This document shows, one piece after another, positions 40,403 through 48,785 of a DNA stretch of 64,000 nt. Position numbers and translations under genes: made by a program. The notes below the pieces were generated by a model that did no database searches, was not told where the DNA came from, and saw nothing but the letters and a program-made list of their open reading frames with translations. Source of the DNA: Thermoguttaceae bacterium (lineage in GTDB: Bacteria; Planctomycetota; Planctomycetia; Pirellulales; Thermoguttaceae). How positions within the stretch are numbered: position 1 is the stretch's first letter; every line of letters begins with the position of its first letter. The stretch spans positions 27,926 through 91,925 of the forward strand of contig JANXBW010000020.1 in assembly GCA_025060325.1 (NCBI GenBank), read 5' to 3'.

Positions 40403-41290
40403 ATGCGTAGCATTGGCAATCGGGGAAATTGGTGGGACTGGCTGAGGCGAGCGATCCCGGCCATCTGGATCGTGGGCGGTTGTCTACTCACCACCTCGCA
40501 TCCGGCGATCTATGCCCAAGAAATGCCAGAAGATGTTGTTAAGCATATGCGAGAAGTGCATAAGCAGTTTCGCGGAGAGAAGGGTACGCTTGCTTTTTTT
40601 GGCGACTCGATTTCGGTTAGTCTTGCCTTTTGGGCGCCCCTGGCATACGAGTGTCGCAATGTCCCCCCGGAATTGGACCGGGCACTGAAGCTCATCCGGA
40701 AGTACCTTCGCCCGGAGTGCTGGCGCGATTGGCGCGGTGGGCAGTATGGTAACGAAGGGGGACAGACCATCCGATGGGCATACGAGAATGTAGACCGGTG
40801 GCTTGAGCGACTTCGGCCGGAAACAGCCGTCATCATGTTCGGCACAAATGACCTTGCCCAACTCGACGAAGCGGAATACCGCGAGAAGCTTGCCGCAGTC
40901 GTCCGCCGCTGCCTCGATCGGGGAACAGTGGTGATTTTGTCGACAATACCACCTCGGCATGGTTTTGAAGAGAAGTCAGCCCGATTTGCCAATATCGCCC
41001 GCCAAATAGCCCGGGAGCTGAAAGTGCCTCTTGTCGACTATCATGCCGAGATCCTTAAGCGGCGACCGAACGACTGGGACGGGGCTCTCCCGGCCTTTGC
41101 CGGCTATGACGTTTACGAAGTCCCAACGCTGATTGCCGGCGACGGTATCCACCCCAGCAATCCCCAAAAATATATGGGCGATTTTTCGCCCGAGGCGCTT
41201 CGCACCTCCGGCTATGGGCTCCGCAATTACCTAACAGCGCTCTGCTACGGGCAAGTTATCGAAAAAGTGCTCACCCTATCTGACAAGTAA
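40403..41290 (+). CDS. Secreted SGNH/GDSL-type hydrolase
   Basis: About 295 residues from ATG at 40403, which is preceded by GGGAGGGAG; the longer frame from 40211 has no such site. Likely an esterase/lipase or carbohydrate deacetylase outside the cytoplasm. Seen: signal peptide (about 1-38, ending AIYAQ), block I GDSIS with Ser69 at about residues 67-71, Gly of block II in NEGGQT (117-122), block III GTND with Asn149 (147-150) and block V DGIH with Asp247 and His250. All four SGNH residues are in place. Substrate unknown. Confidence 0.88.
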   Translation: MRSIGNRGNWWDWLRRAIPAIWIVGGCLLTTSHPAIYAQEMPEDVVKHMREVHKQFRGEKGTLAFFGDSISVSLAFWAPLAYECRNVPPELDRALKLIRKYLRPECWRDWRGGQYGNEGGQTIRWAYENVDRWLERLRPETAVIMFGTNDLAQLDEAEYREKLAAVVRRCLDRGTVVILSTIPPRHGFEEKSARFANIARQIARELKVPLVDYHAEILKRRPNDWDGALPAFAGYDVYEVPTLIAGDGIHPSNPQKYMGDFSPEALRTSGYGLRNYLTALCYGQVIEKVLTLSDK

Positions 41291-41767
41291 GGTACCACGA
41301 CGCGGCAGTAAAACCGACCCGGAGGCGCTGGGTAACCGCTCCTCGGCATGGAGGGAGCTAGCACAAACTTCATGCGGCGGTAGACCTCCCGCTCGACGCG
41401 GGCCTTTAGGGCGCCGGATATCGCGCGGATGATGGGTGATCGCACCCCGCAGGGAATCACTGGCCATCCCTAGGAGCAGGTTTTAATCCATACCGCGCAC
41501 AAAAACGCCGGGCCTCCTTTGCAAGGCTCGGCGCAAAATACTCCAGTGCGACTTGCCCGAAGGCTTATTTGCTAACTTCCCAACGGCAACTGCCGGAAAT
41601 CCAATAAGCGTCGCCGACCGCGCCAGGTCGACACTCCATGGGTTATAGCATTTCCATTTCCCGCAACTCTCGATGACCAGAGGCACCTTCACAAGGCACG
41701 TGACGCCACCTTTAAGTCACCCAACGAGTGCCCCTAGTCATCCACACCGGAAGTTGCGGCGAGCACC
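41291..41767. other. Intergenic region between convergent genes
   Basis: About 480 bases; contains the terminator hairpin listed separately at 41501-41533. No gene recognised. Confidence 0.4.
41501..41533 (-). terminator. Intrinsic terminator downstream of the PEQ-rich lipoprotein gene
   Basis: A 10-bp stem with one G-U-type wobble (CGCCGGGCCT at 41506-41515, AGGCTCGGCG at 41524-41533) and an eight-base loop, followed on the minus strand by TTTTT at 41501-41505. It ends minus-strand transcription, most simply from the lipoprotein gene about 235 bases upstream. Confidence 0.72.
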
Positions 41768-42313
41768 TTACTGCTGGGTGCTTTGCGGCTGCCCGGCCGA
41801 CTCCTGCTTCTCAGCCTGTTGAGGCTGCTCAGCTTGCTGGGGCTGCTGCGGCTGCTCGGCCTGCGGCTGCGGCGCCGGGGCCTGCTGAGCCGGCTGCTCG
41901 CTCGGCATAGCCTGAGCCTCGGGCTGCGGCTGAGCCGGTTGCTCTGCCTGCGGCTGAGGCTGCTCGGCGGGTTGAGCTGGTTGCTCTTGAGCCGGCTTCG
42001 CCTGCTCAGCGGGCATGGCCTGAGGCTGCTCCGGGGCCGCCGGCGGGCTTACTTGGGGAAGCTCGGCGGGCGGTTCGGCCGGCTTTTCCTCAGCCGGCTT
42101 GCTCTCAGCCGCGACCTCTTTCTGTTGACCAAACTCAGGAACCTCGCCCATGGGCTGCGTGCTGGCTGGTGCCGGCTGCGCCTGAGTCACACTAGGAGGC
42201 GCGGGGGCCGGGGCAGGTGCTTTGCCACCCGAAGGCGTAGGCTGGCTTTGGCCACAGCCAACCATCACCAACGCTGCTATCGCCAGTACCGTTGCCAAGA
42301 CCGTTCGCTGCAT
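41768..42313 (-). CDS. Lipoprotein with Pro/Glu/Gln/Ala low-complexity tail
   Basis: About 181 residues from ATG at 42313, which is preceded by a perfect AGGAGGGAGG site; a longer frame to 42391 is not needed. Seen: signal peptide with lipobox VMVGC (Cys20), then a disordered region rich in Pro, Ala, Gln and Glu with imprecise repeats of AEQPQ and PAQP. No globular domain is visible. Such a tail could span the periplasm from a lipid anchor, but no function can be assigned. A good intrinsic terminator lies downstream. Confidence 0.8.
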   Translation of the reverse strand: MQRTVLATVLAIAALVMVGCGQSQPTPSGGKAPAPAPAPPSVTQAQPAPASTQPMGEVPEFGQQKEVAAESKPAEEKPAEPPAELPQVSPPAAPEQPQAMPAEQAKPAQEQPAQPAEQPQPQAEQPAQPQPEAQAMPSEQPAQQAPAPQPQAEQPQQPQQAEQPQQAEKQESAGQPQSTQQ

Positions 42314-43408
42314 TAGTTCCTCCCTCCTAACTTTGTGTTGACCAAGCCCTAATTGCGGCAAACCAAGACGCGGGTAAACAAAGCGGCCCAAATCTGAACA
42401 CGGTTACAGGTGCCGAGCACCGGCGGGACACCGATAAGCCCGAAAACTCGCGGGGCTTTCACAAAAGGGACACAATTCTCCCCAATTTTATTTCCGACTT
42501 TCCGATTTGCAACCCAGGGGCCCTGGGCCTAAGCCTCCCACCCAAAGGAGAATCTGATCATCTGTTCGCAAAATTGTTGACGACTCGTCGCAAAAGGGAA
42601 AATTTAAGGTCGCATGTAGCCTTGATATGGCGAAGGCTCGCTAAACCTTGCATATTCGTCACGCCCAGATGGAAGAACATTGTCGGTTCGAACAAACCAC
42701 GCCACCTCCTTCGTTCTTGCCTATTATCCAGGCACCCGAATTGGGGCAGGTTTGCTGGGCCCTTCCTGGTGGCGCCGACTGTTACCCATTTGAGGGGCCT
42801 GCCGAAACCCCACCGCTTCCGTAGAGGCCCATCCCTGCCGGCTGGGCAGACTTTCGGAAACCAACCGAACTTGCCTTCTTTACTACTGCAACCCGGCTTT
42901 TGTTCGGTTGGGGGCAAAATCGCCAGCCTTTGGGATCGGATGCGGTGGCCCGAAAAGCGTCCAAGGTCTGCCCGGTCGGGTAATGATCACTAATGAGCCG
43001 ATCTATCCGTCAAATCGTGGCCAGAAAGAAAAAGCCCCGGGCTTGGCAGCTCCTACCGGGATTCAGGAAGCGCCTCATCCAGCCCCCCATTAGAGTGACC
43101 TCACTTCTTAAACGCGAGAACGGGGACTGATCGCGGTGATCGAAGCGACCCTGCTTGGAATCCCGGGCCCGCGGACAAAAACTGCGGCCCAGGTATAACA
43201 GGAATACCAAGGACTGCCTCAACGGACTGAGCTACAACGACGCTCGGAGCAACTTCCTTTGTCCGTTCAAGCCAATGCCAGCCGATATCTCTACTCGGGG
43301 ATGCTCCCCCGATCCTATGTGCCAACTCATCGCGCCCCAAAGGTCACTATATCGCTACAGATAATAACTGATCGTACCTTACGCCTTCGATCGCCGGAGT
43401 TCTTGCCG
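42314..43408. other. 1.1 kb intergenic region without a supported gene
   Basis: Divergent region between the lipoprotein and kinase genes. Short open frames on both strands lack ribosome-binding sites and recognisable sequence. A GC hairpin near 43030-43060 precedes a T-run on the minus strand but no minus-strand gene lies before it. Confidence 0.35.
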
Positions 43409-44383
43409 ATGGTCGATCCGCATTCCGTAGCTGACCCCGGAGGCGAGTCCCCTCTCCGGGAGGTGGGGCAATGGGTCTGCGTGCGCCCCCTAAGCCAAAG
43501 CCAATTCTTCCAGCTATTTGCGGCAAAAGCCGTGGGACAGCCCCCTGAATTGCCTCCGGCCTATGTTGTCAAAATCGCCCGGGACGAGGCCGACCCCACA
43601 ATTGCCCGCAGGCTACTGGCCCGAGAAAGCGACGTCAGCCGAGCCGTGTCCCATCCGCGAATCATCTCGGTCCTTGCTGCAAACTTGAACGGACCTTGCC
43701 CTTATGTGGTATTGCCGTTTCTGGAAGGACAAACCCTCGAAGAAATCTTGAAAAAAGGCCCCCTACCCCTTTGGCGGGCCGTAGGGATTGCACGCCAAAT
43801 CGCTGAGGGGCTTGCCGCCTTAGAGAAAGCAGGCTGGCGCCACGGGGATCTTAAGCCCGGTAATGTCCACTTAGGTGCTCGAGGGCAAGTCACGCTTCTT
43901 GACCTAAGTTTTGCGGGCAGAATTGGCACTGCATCAGCCGGGGAAGCCTTCCTCTGCGGCACCCCTATCTATATGGCTCCGGAACTGCTTCATGGGCGGC
44001 CGAAAGTGGATATTCGAAGCGACCTTTACAGCCTCGGTTTGATCGTTTTAGAGATGTTGACGGGCCAACCCCCGTCAGGGCAAGGCCTAGCGGATGATCG
44101 GCCAGCCGAGTCAGGCTATTTGTGCTCGCCTCCGGCCGAGTGGAAAAACCTACCGCCGCGACTAGATCGGCTGATGGGCCGGCTGCTAGCCCAGGATCCC
44201 CTTAGGCGACCAGCCCACGCACAAGAGGTGGTAGAACAACTAGTGGATACTGAGCTTGGCATCTTCAGCAAAATGTCGAAGGGGTTAGCCACTAAGCCGG
44301 CAAAGGCCCTGGGTACTGTCCGTCAATTTCCCACTGCCTCAGGTGAATCGCTTGCTCAGGCCCAAGCTACTTCATCCAGTTGA
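43409..44383 (+). CDS. Single-domain serine/threonine protein kinase-like protein
   Basis: 324 residues from ATG at 43409 (CGGAG about 10 bases upstream). Seen: lysine of the N-lobe (YVVK, Lys55), Glu73, catalytic loop HGDLKPGN with Asp147 and Asn152, metal Asp165 in LLDLS instead of DFG, and GTPIYMAPE before the C-lobe (LYSLGLIVLEMLTGQPP). The Gly-rich nucleotide loop is degenerate (no GxGxxG), and the HRD Arg is Gly, a form seen in planctomycete kinases. Key charged residues survive, so activity is possible. There is no membrane segment or sensor domain; the C-terminal 40 residues are unstructured. Substrate and signal unknown. It overlaps the convergent amidohydrolase gene by 12 bases. Confidence 0.87.
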   Translation: MVDPHSVADPGGESPLREVGQWVCVRPLSQSQFFQLFAAKAVGQPPELPPAYVVKIARDEADPTIARRLLARESDVSRAVSHPRIISVLAANLNGPCPYVVLPFLEGQTLEEILKKGPLPLWRAVGIARQIAEGLAALEKAGWRHGDLKPGNVHLGARGQVTLLDLSFAGRIGTASAGEAFLCGTPIYMAPELLHGRPKVDIRSDLYSLGLIVLEMLTGQPPSGQGLADDRPAESGYLCSPPAEWKNLPPRLDRLMGRLLAQDPLRRPAHAQEVVEQLVDTELGIFSKMSKGLATKPAKALGTVRQFPTASGESLAQAQATSSS

Positions 44384-45433
44384 CAATCCATAGAAGCGGA
44401 GAGCGTTTTCATAGAAAAGCTTTCGCTGAAAGCTTACTGGCCGATCGGCCACAATCTGCCGCAAGGCCTCCACCCATTCTCGCAAACTTGCCCCCAGAAG
44501 GCACACCGGCCAATCGCTGCCAAACATCACCCGGTCCTCCCCGAAGACCTCTAGGCAATTGTTGACAATAGGGGCAAGGTCGTCGGCACTCCAGCGGCCT
44601 TCCGGCACCCGGGCAACTATTCCGGATATCTTGCAAACAACATTCGGGTGGGAAGCCAAAGCCTCAATCCCTTTTCGCCATTCGTAAACAGAGTGCTGAG
44701 GCGGGCGATCGATCTTTACCTCCCGAAGCCGCGTCTTACTCATAAACGCTACCGGGTCGGCATTTCCGCAGTGATCAAGCACAAAGCGAGTCTGCGGACA
44801 TCGCGAAACAAGCCGGTCCGCCAATGCGAGCTTGGTCGGCGGCATGCACAATTCGAAGCAAAGCCCCAATTCCCCGAGAAGTTGGATGCCCCGGATAAAT
44901 TCCGGCCGATCCCAGAGGTCCTGCTCGCTCGCCGGCAAAAGCTGCCGCACGCCCTTCACAAAGGGCGACTGAGCAAAGCGGCGAATATACTGGCCAAACT
45001 CGGGAGAAGCCGGCCGACCACCTATTACCGCCGCCACAGTTGGCCCGCTTCTGGCCGCACAAAGTTCAATGATTAGCTCCGCTTCTTCAGCAAGCTGCGA
45101 ATCATCAACAGCTACCTCCACATAAACAGCTTTCTCCACACCCAGCCCACGAGTGGCATCCAAATAGTCGGCCACGGTGAAATTCCGCTCAAGTTTTGTC
45201 GACCCGCGGACCCAAGGCAATTTCAGTCGGGAAAGATCCCAAAGATGTTGATGTGTGTCAACAATAGGCCCCGAGTAGAGGGTTCGCTCCCTCGCTTGGC
45301 CGGTGGATTCAGCCTGGGCACTCTCAAAGGGACCACCCTGTGCCCCGAGGCCCTGAGCCATAGCGCTGGCAGTTGTGATGCAAACAATTTGCCCGAATCC
45401 TTCTTTGATCCACGCTCGCCGGGACTGTCGCAT
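44372..45433 (-). CDS. Amidohydrolase-2 family lactonase-like enzyme with Tat-type signal
   Basis: About 353 residues from ATG at 45433, which follows a perfect AAGGAGGG site. Seen: a twin-arginine-type N-terminus (QSRRAWIKEG then a hydrophobic stretch), then a TIM-barrel metal-dependent hydrolase with DTHQHLWD near the barrel start, VLDHCGN and MFGSDWPVCLL near its end, as in L-fucono-lactonase and 2-pyrone-4,6-dicarboxylate lactonase relatives. Those family members hydrolyse sugar lactones. The His/Asp metal or catalytic residues appear present. Probable export by Tat is inference. The gene runs against the kinase, overlapping its 3' end by 12 bases. Confidence 0.88.
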   Translation of the reverse strand: MRQSRRAWIKEGFGQIVCITTASAMAQGLGAQGGPFESAQAESTGQARERTLYSGPIVDTHQHLWDLSRLKLPWVRGSTKLERNFTVADYLDATRGLGVEKAVYVEVAVDDSQLAEEAELIIELCAARSGPTVAAVIGGRPASPEFGQYIRRFAQSPFVKGVRQLLPASEQDLWDRPEFIRGIQLLGELGLCFELCMPPTKLALADRLVSRCPQTRFVLDHCGNADPVAFMSKTRLREVKIDRPPQHSVYEWRKGIEALASHPNVVCKISGIVARVPEGRWSADDLAPIVNNCLEVFGEDRVMFGSDWPVCLLGASLREWVEALRQIVADRPVSFQRKLFYENALRFYGLSTG

Positions 45434-46100
45434 GAGATCCCTCCTTGTCAACAACGAGGCTAAGCAGCGAAGCCGTGACCGACATTCACCACACCGGGGG
45501 GAACCGGTTAACCCGACAAAATCAAGCATCCGCCTTTTAATCGAGTGGCTTCGGTGTCGACATCAGCCCTTCTCCCGTAAGCATATCAACGCCGGCAAGT
45601 TATCGCAGCGAAACGAGCCTCCACCAGCATCGAAGCCAACCCCCGCGATTTATTGCTGCATACACCCCAACCATGCAGTTTACGACCGGATACGCCGGCC
45701 ACAAATAATGAGATCAGCTGTTTGCCGCGAGCACTATCGACTAGAACAATTCCGGCAGGCAGGCACCGGGGCGAAATGCCGCAGCCAGTCGGGCCGCCTA
45801 ATGTCCATGCACCTCCACCACTGGGAACTAAAGCCGGCTAGGCCCAAGAGGTCCGGTATCAAGGTTGCCACCGAAGCCTGCGGTTCTTCAGCCAACCCCT
45901 GTCGGCAACAAGAGGGGCATGGGCCTCTTGAGAGAGGACGGCGCGGGACCCACACCCCGATATCCAGTCACGCGAAGTGACGGCGGCCGCGTAGCGGCGC
46001 TTCCAATGTGGCAGCCCAGGGTCGGGGGCGCGGACGCAAGTGGCGTAATTCCTACACCCACCAACCCCGATACCCAAGTTGCGAATAAGCGGGGAAACGA

Positions 46101-46130
46101 AAGAAAAAAGGCCGACACGGGCCGGCCTTA
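46101..46130 (-). terminator. Hairpin with U-tract on the minus strand
   Basis: GGCCG at 46110-46114 pairs with CGGCC at 46123-46127, followed on the minus strand by TTTTTTC. It would stop minus-strand transcription entering from beyond 46130, yet no minus-strand gene is recognised there, so it may belong to an unrecognised small RNA. Confidence 0.45.
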
Positions 46131-46340
46131 CCATCCCACTGATCTTAGAAAGGTACGCGGATAAAGCCACAAGTTCGTCGCGGTGCTAGAATTGCGACAG
46201 AGTCGCCTTGAAGGGACAACTATCAGGTGGGGACGCTTAGTTTAGAATGCGGAAAGTGATCTGCGGAACCCTTTTAAAGCTCCAACATTTTTGCGGTGAT
46301 CGAACGAAGTTCGGCAATCCCGAGGTCCAGGTCTTTTAGC

Positions 46341-46356
46341 TATGACCGTAGTCATA
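46341..46356. promoter_or_regulatory. Dyad upstream of the zinc-ribbon/cyclase-fold gene
   Basis: TATGAC and GTCATA with a four-base spacer CGTA, about 37 bases before the start codon at 46393. It has the form of a dimeric-repressor operator. Position is the only other support. Confidence 0.3.
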
Positions 46357-46392
46357 ATTGGAAGATAGGGCAGGGCATGAGCTCGTTAAACC

Positions 46393-48291
46393 ATGGTAAG
46401 CCCCCGCGATAGTGGAGAGAATAAGCTAGCCGGTAACGTGGGAAGTCCACCGGGGGAGGGGCTGGCCCGGGCTGGGGGAACTTTGGGCGGCTCAAGCTCC
46501 TCAGTGAACTTTTGGCTTGATGGGGGGGTGTTAGCCTGCACGTGTCCCGGCTGCGGGGGCCCAATGGCAATCCGGCTGTGGCTCCGACTGGCGGATTGCT
46601 TTCGCTGCCTGACAAGCGTCGAGCTTACGGAAGAACAAGTCCTGGAAGCGGAACGGGTTCTGGCCCAGAGTCGGCAGTCAAGGCCGCGGCCGGTGCCTCC
46701 CCCGGTGGTCCCTCCGCCCCCTTCGAATGCCGCTCCGGCTCAGGAGGCGAAAACCTCCTATCGCCCCAGCGGTAGTTTCCACCACCAGCCCCGTCCCTGG
46801 CGGATCTTCGGACACTATCCGTCGTGGCTTATCAGTGCAATTTTCCACGGACTATTACTGCTTATCTTTGGCTTGATGTCGGCCCCGGGCACTAGACCGC
46901 TTGGGATCACGATTACCACCACGATGTCCCCGGAGGATGAAGTGGGTGAAGAGCTTATTTGGGAAGAAGACCCACTAATCGCGATGGAGTTGCCTCAGGT
47001 CGAACCGGCCGCCGCGGAGATCGGCGCCGAGGAAACCTTAGCCGGAACTCTAGAAGTGCCGATCCCGCCTGCGACCTTACCCCCTGCCACTTCACCCGTT
47101 GGCGCCGGGCCAGCCACGGAGGTACCAGAGGTTCTTCCCCCGGCAATGCAGCCCGGCGGAATGCTTTCCGGACGTGATCCCACCTTTAGGCGGACTTTGG
47201 CCATTCAGCGGGGAGGGAGCGACGAGACCGAGGCCGCCGTGGCTCGCGGGCTTGCGTGGCTTGCCCGGCATCAGAATGCAAACGGTAGCTGGAGCTTGGA
47301 CAGGTTCCACCTTGCGCCAAAGGCGACGGCCAACGCGGAGGATGGCCTCGGATCAGTCTATTCGGACACAGCGGGAACAGCGCTAGCGCTTCTCCCCTTT
47401 CTTGGGGCCGGTCAAACTCATGAGAAGGGGGAATATCGGGAGGTGGTCAAGGCGGGACTCCGCTGGCTCATTTACACGCAAAAGCCGGATGGCGATCTTC
47501 GGGGTCCCGGCTCGGGGCGGATGTATGCTCACGGGATGGCGGCCATCGTCCTGTGCGAAGCATTCGCGATGACCGGCGATCCGGACCTGCGTGGTCCAGC
47601 CCAGCGGGCTGTGGACTTTATCGTGCGGGCGCAACACCCGGAAGGCGGCTGGCGCTATGATCCAGGACAAGCAGGAGACAACAGTGTCGTTGGCTGGCAG
47701 CTGATGGCCTTGCAAAGTGCCCGGATGCATTATCTCCTTCACGTGCCAGAGGATACGCTTCATCTTGCCAGCCGGTTCCTCGACTCGACTCAAGCCGATT
47801 ACGCCGGTGCGACGTATGGGTATATGCCCGGCTTTCAGGCTTCTCCGGCGATGACCGCTGAAGCCCTACTCGGCCGGCTCTATTTGGGTTGGCCGCCCAA
47901 TGACCGGCGCGTCCGGGCAGGTGTCCAGTGGCTCCTCTCCGAGCACCTGCCCAGCATCAACGCGCCGAACTTTTATTACTGGTACTACGGCACTCAAGTG
48001 ATGCATCACGTGGGCGGAAACGCTTTCCGAAAATGGAACTACGTGATGAAACCGATTCTTCTGGAATTGCAAGAAAAGACTGGCCGCAACGCCGGGAGCT
48101 GGCCACCGGTTGGAACCTGGGCTCAGATGGGCGGAAGAATTTTCACCACGTCGTTAGCCATTTGCATCCTGGAGGTTTATTACCGCCATATGCCACTTAA
48201 CCGAAGCGAGGCGATTGAGATTGGCCAGCTTCTTCAGAAGAACGGGGCAGGCACAGCTCAGCCTTCGCCTCCTCAGTCCGAAGGCCGATGA
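46393..48291 (+). CDS. Zinc-ribbon, membrane-anchored terpene-cyclase-fold protein
   Basis: 632 residues. Seen: an N-terminal zinc-ribbon-like motif CPGC (51-54) and CFRC (69-72), a Pro-rich linker (98-115), one membrane segment at 144-163, a disordered Pro/Glu linker (165-265), then an alpha-toroid domain (about 280-615) with prenyltransferase/squalene-oxidase repeat signatures such as ARHQNANGSW, PDGDLRGPGS and AQHPEGGWRYD. Known cyclases use an internal DxDD or similar motif; I see none, so enzymatic activity is doubtful and the fold may bind something instead. Topology: zinc ribbon inside, toroid outside. A weak ribosome-binding site leaves the exact start uncertain. Related proteins are frequent in planctomycetes without a known role. 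Confidence 0.82.
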   Translation: MVSPRDSGENKLAGNVGSPPGEGLARAGGTLGGSSSSVNFWLDGGVLACTCPGCGGPMAIRLWLRLADCFRCLTSVELTEEQVLEAERVLAQSRQSRPRPVPPPVVPPPPSNAAPAQEAKTSYRPSGSFHHQPRPWRIFGHYPSWLISAIFHGLLLLIFGLMSAPGTRPLGITITTTMSPEDEVGEELIWEEDPLIAMELPQVEPAAAEIGAEETLAGTLEVPIPPATLPPATSPVGAGPATEVPEVLPPAMQPGGMLSGRDPTFRRTLAIQRGGSDETEAAVARGLAWLARHQNANGSWSLDRFHLAPKATANAEDGLGSVYSDTAGTALALLPFLGAGQTHEKGEYREVVKAGLRWLIYTQKPDGDLRGPGSGRMYAHGMAAIVLCEAFAMTGDPDLRGPAQRAVDFIVRAQHPEGGWRYDPGQAGDNSVVGWQLMALQSARMHYLLHVPEDTLHLASRFLDSTQADYAGATYGYMPGFQASPAMTAEALLGRLYLGWPPNDRRVRAGVQWLLSEHLPSINAPNFYYWYYGTQVMHHVGGNAFRKWNYVMKPILLELQEKTGRNAGSWPPVGTWAQMGGRIFTTSLAICILEVYYRHMPLNRSEAIEIGQLLQKNGAGTAQPSPPQSEGR

Positions 48292-48785
48292 CCTAGCCTA
48301 AGAGTAACGGGCACACGTCACGGCGATCAGGTTTTAACGAAGCCCCAGCCTAAACTCCCGCTGTCGCGCGAACTTTTCGGGCTCCCGCGTTCGGCCGGCG
48401 CTCCATTCGAAGAAATATCGGGGCTTTTCCCTCATTGAGCGGCTTTTTCCCCCATGTGCCCAAACTCGAGCATACCCCCCAAGAGCTTGCGGCCACTTTC
48501 CAGCAAAAATGAGCGCCCGCATGTGCCCGAAAGCATGTGTGTACCAACTCATGACCGTATCTCGGGTCGATGATCGCCCACGCATGCGCGGATTTAAAGC
48601 ATGGAAGTTGATCGCGCTGGTCGAAGAGGAATGACCGTCTACGCATGCGCGGATGCAGGCCATCTGCCGGAGTAGCTGCTCGACTCGATCCAGGCCGCCT
48701 ACGCATACGCGGATGCAGGGGCACCGAGTGCGTGCTCCTGGTCGGGCCCCGCGCCGGACTTAGTTGCTCAGTTTGATGAGAACGT
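48292..48785. other. Intergenic region containing the decayed CRISPR-like array
   Basis: About 490 bases between two convergent genes; apart from the array at 48442-48721 I recognise nothing. Confidence 0.4.
48442..48721 (+). CRISPR. Decayed CRISPR-like array resembling type I-E
   Basis: Three repeat-like 29-bp blocks at 48572-48600, 48633-48661 and 48693-48721 share a core ACGCATGCGCGGATGCAGG (the first deviates after GGAT; the third has one change in CGCATACG). They start 61 and 60 bases apart, the spacing of 29-bp repeats with 31-32-bp spacers, as in type I-E arrays; the core resembles the I-E hairpin and GGATG tail. Two weaker blocks at 48509-48537 and 48442-48470 share CATGTGCCC and keep a similar period (63 and 67). 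Spacers do not resemble each other. No cas gene is in the window. Translations of this region give repeated HPRMRRR words, as type I-E arrays do. Confidence 0.6.

Larger units (their letters stand above)
45434..46392. other. Intergenic region with hairpins
   Basis: About 960 bases between divergent genes; no coding sequence supported. Several inverted repeats occur: CAAGAGG/CCTCTTG near 45909-45930, the minus-strand hairpin at 46101-46130 (listed), and the dyad at 46341-46356 (listed). A structured RNA is possible but I cannot match a known family. Confidence 0.35.

Noticed and set aside
43030..43060. GC hairpin followed by a T-run on the minus strand
   Set aside because: No minus-strand gene lies before it for more than 1 kb and the stem is short, so I did not list it as a terminator.
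48334..48724. Minus-strand frames over the CRISPR-like remnant (repeated HPRMRRR words)
   Set aside because: The repeated words arise from DNA repeats spaced by about 61 bases, not from a protein.
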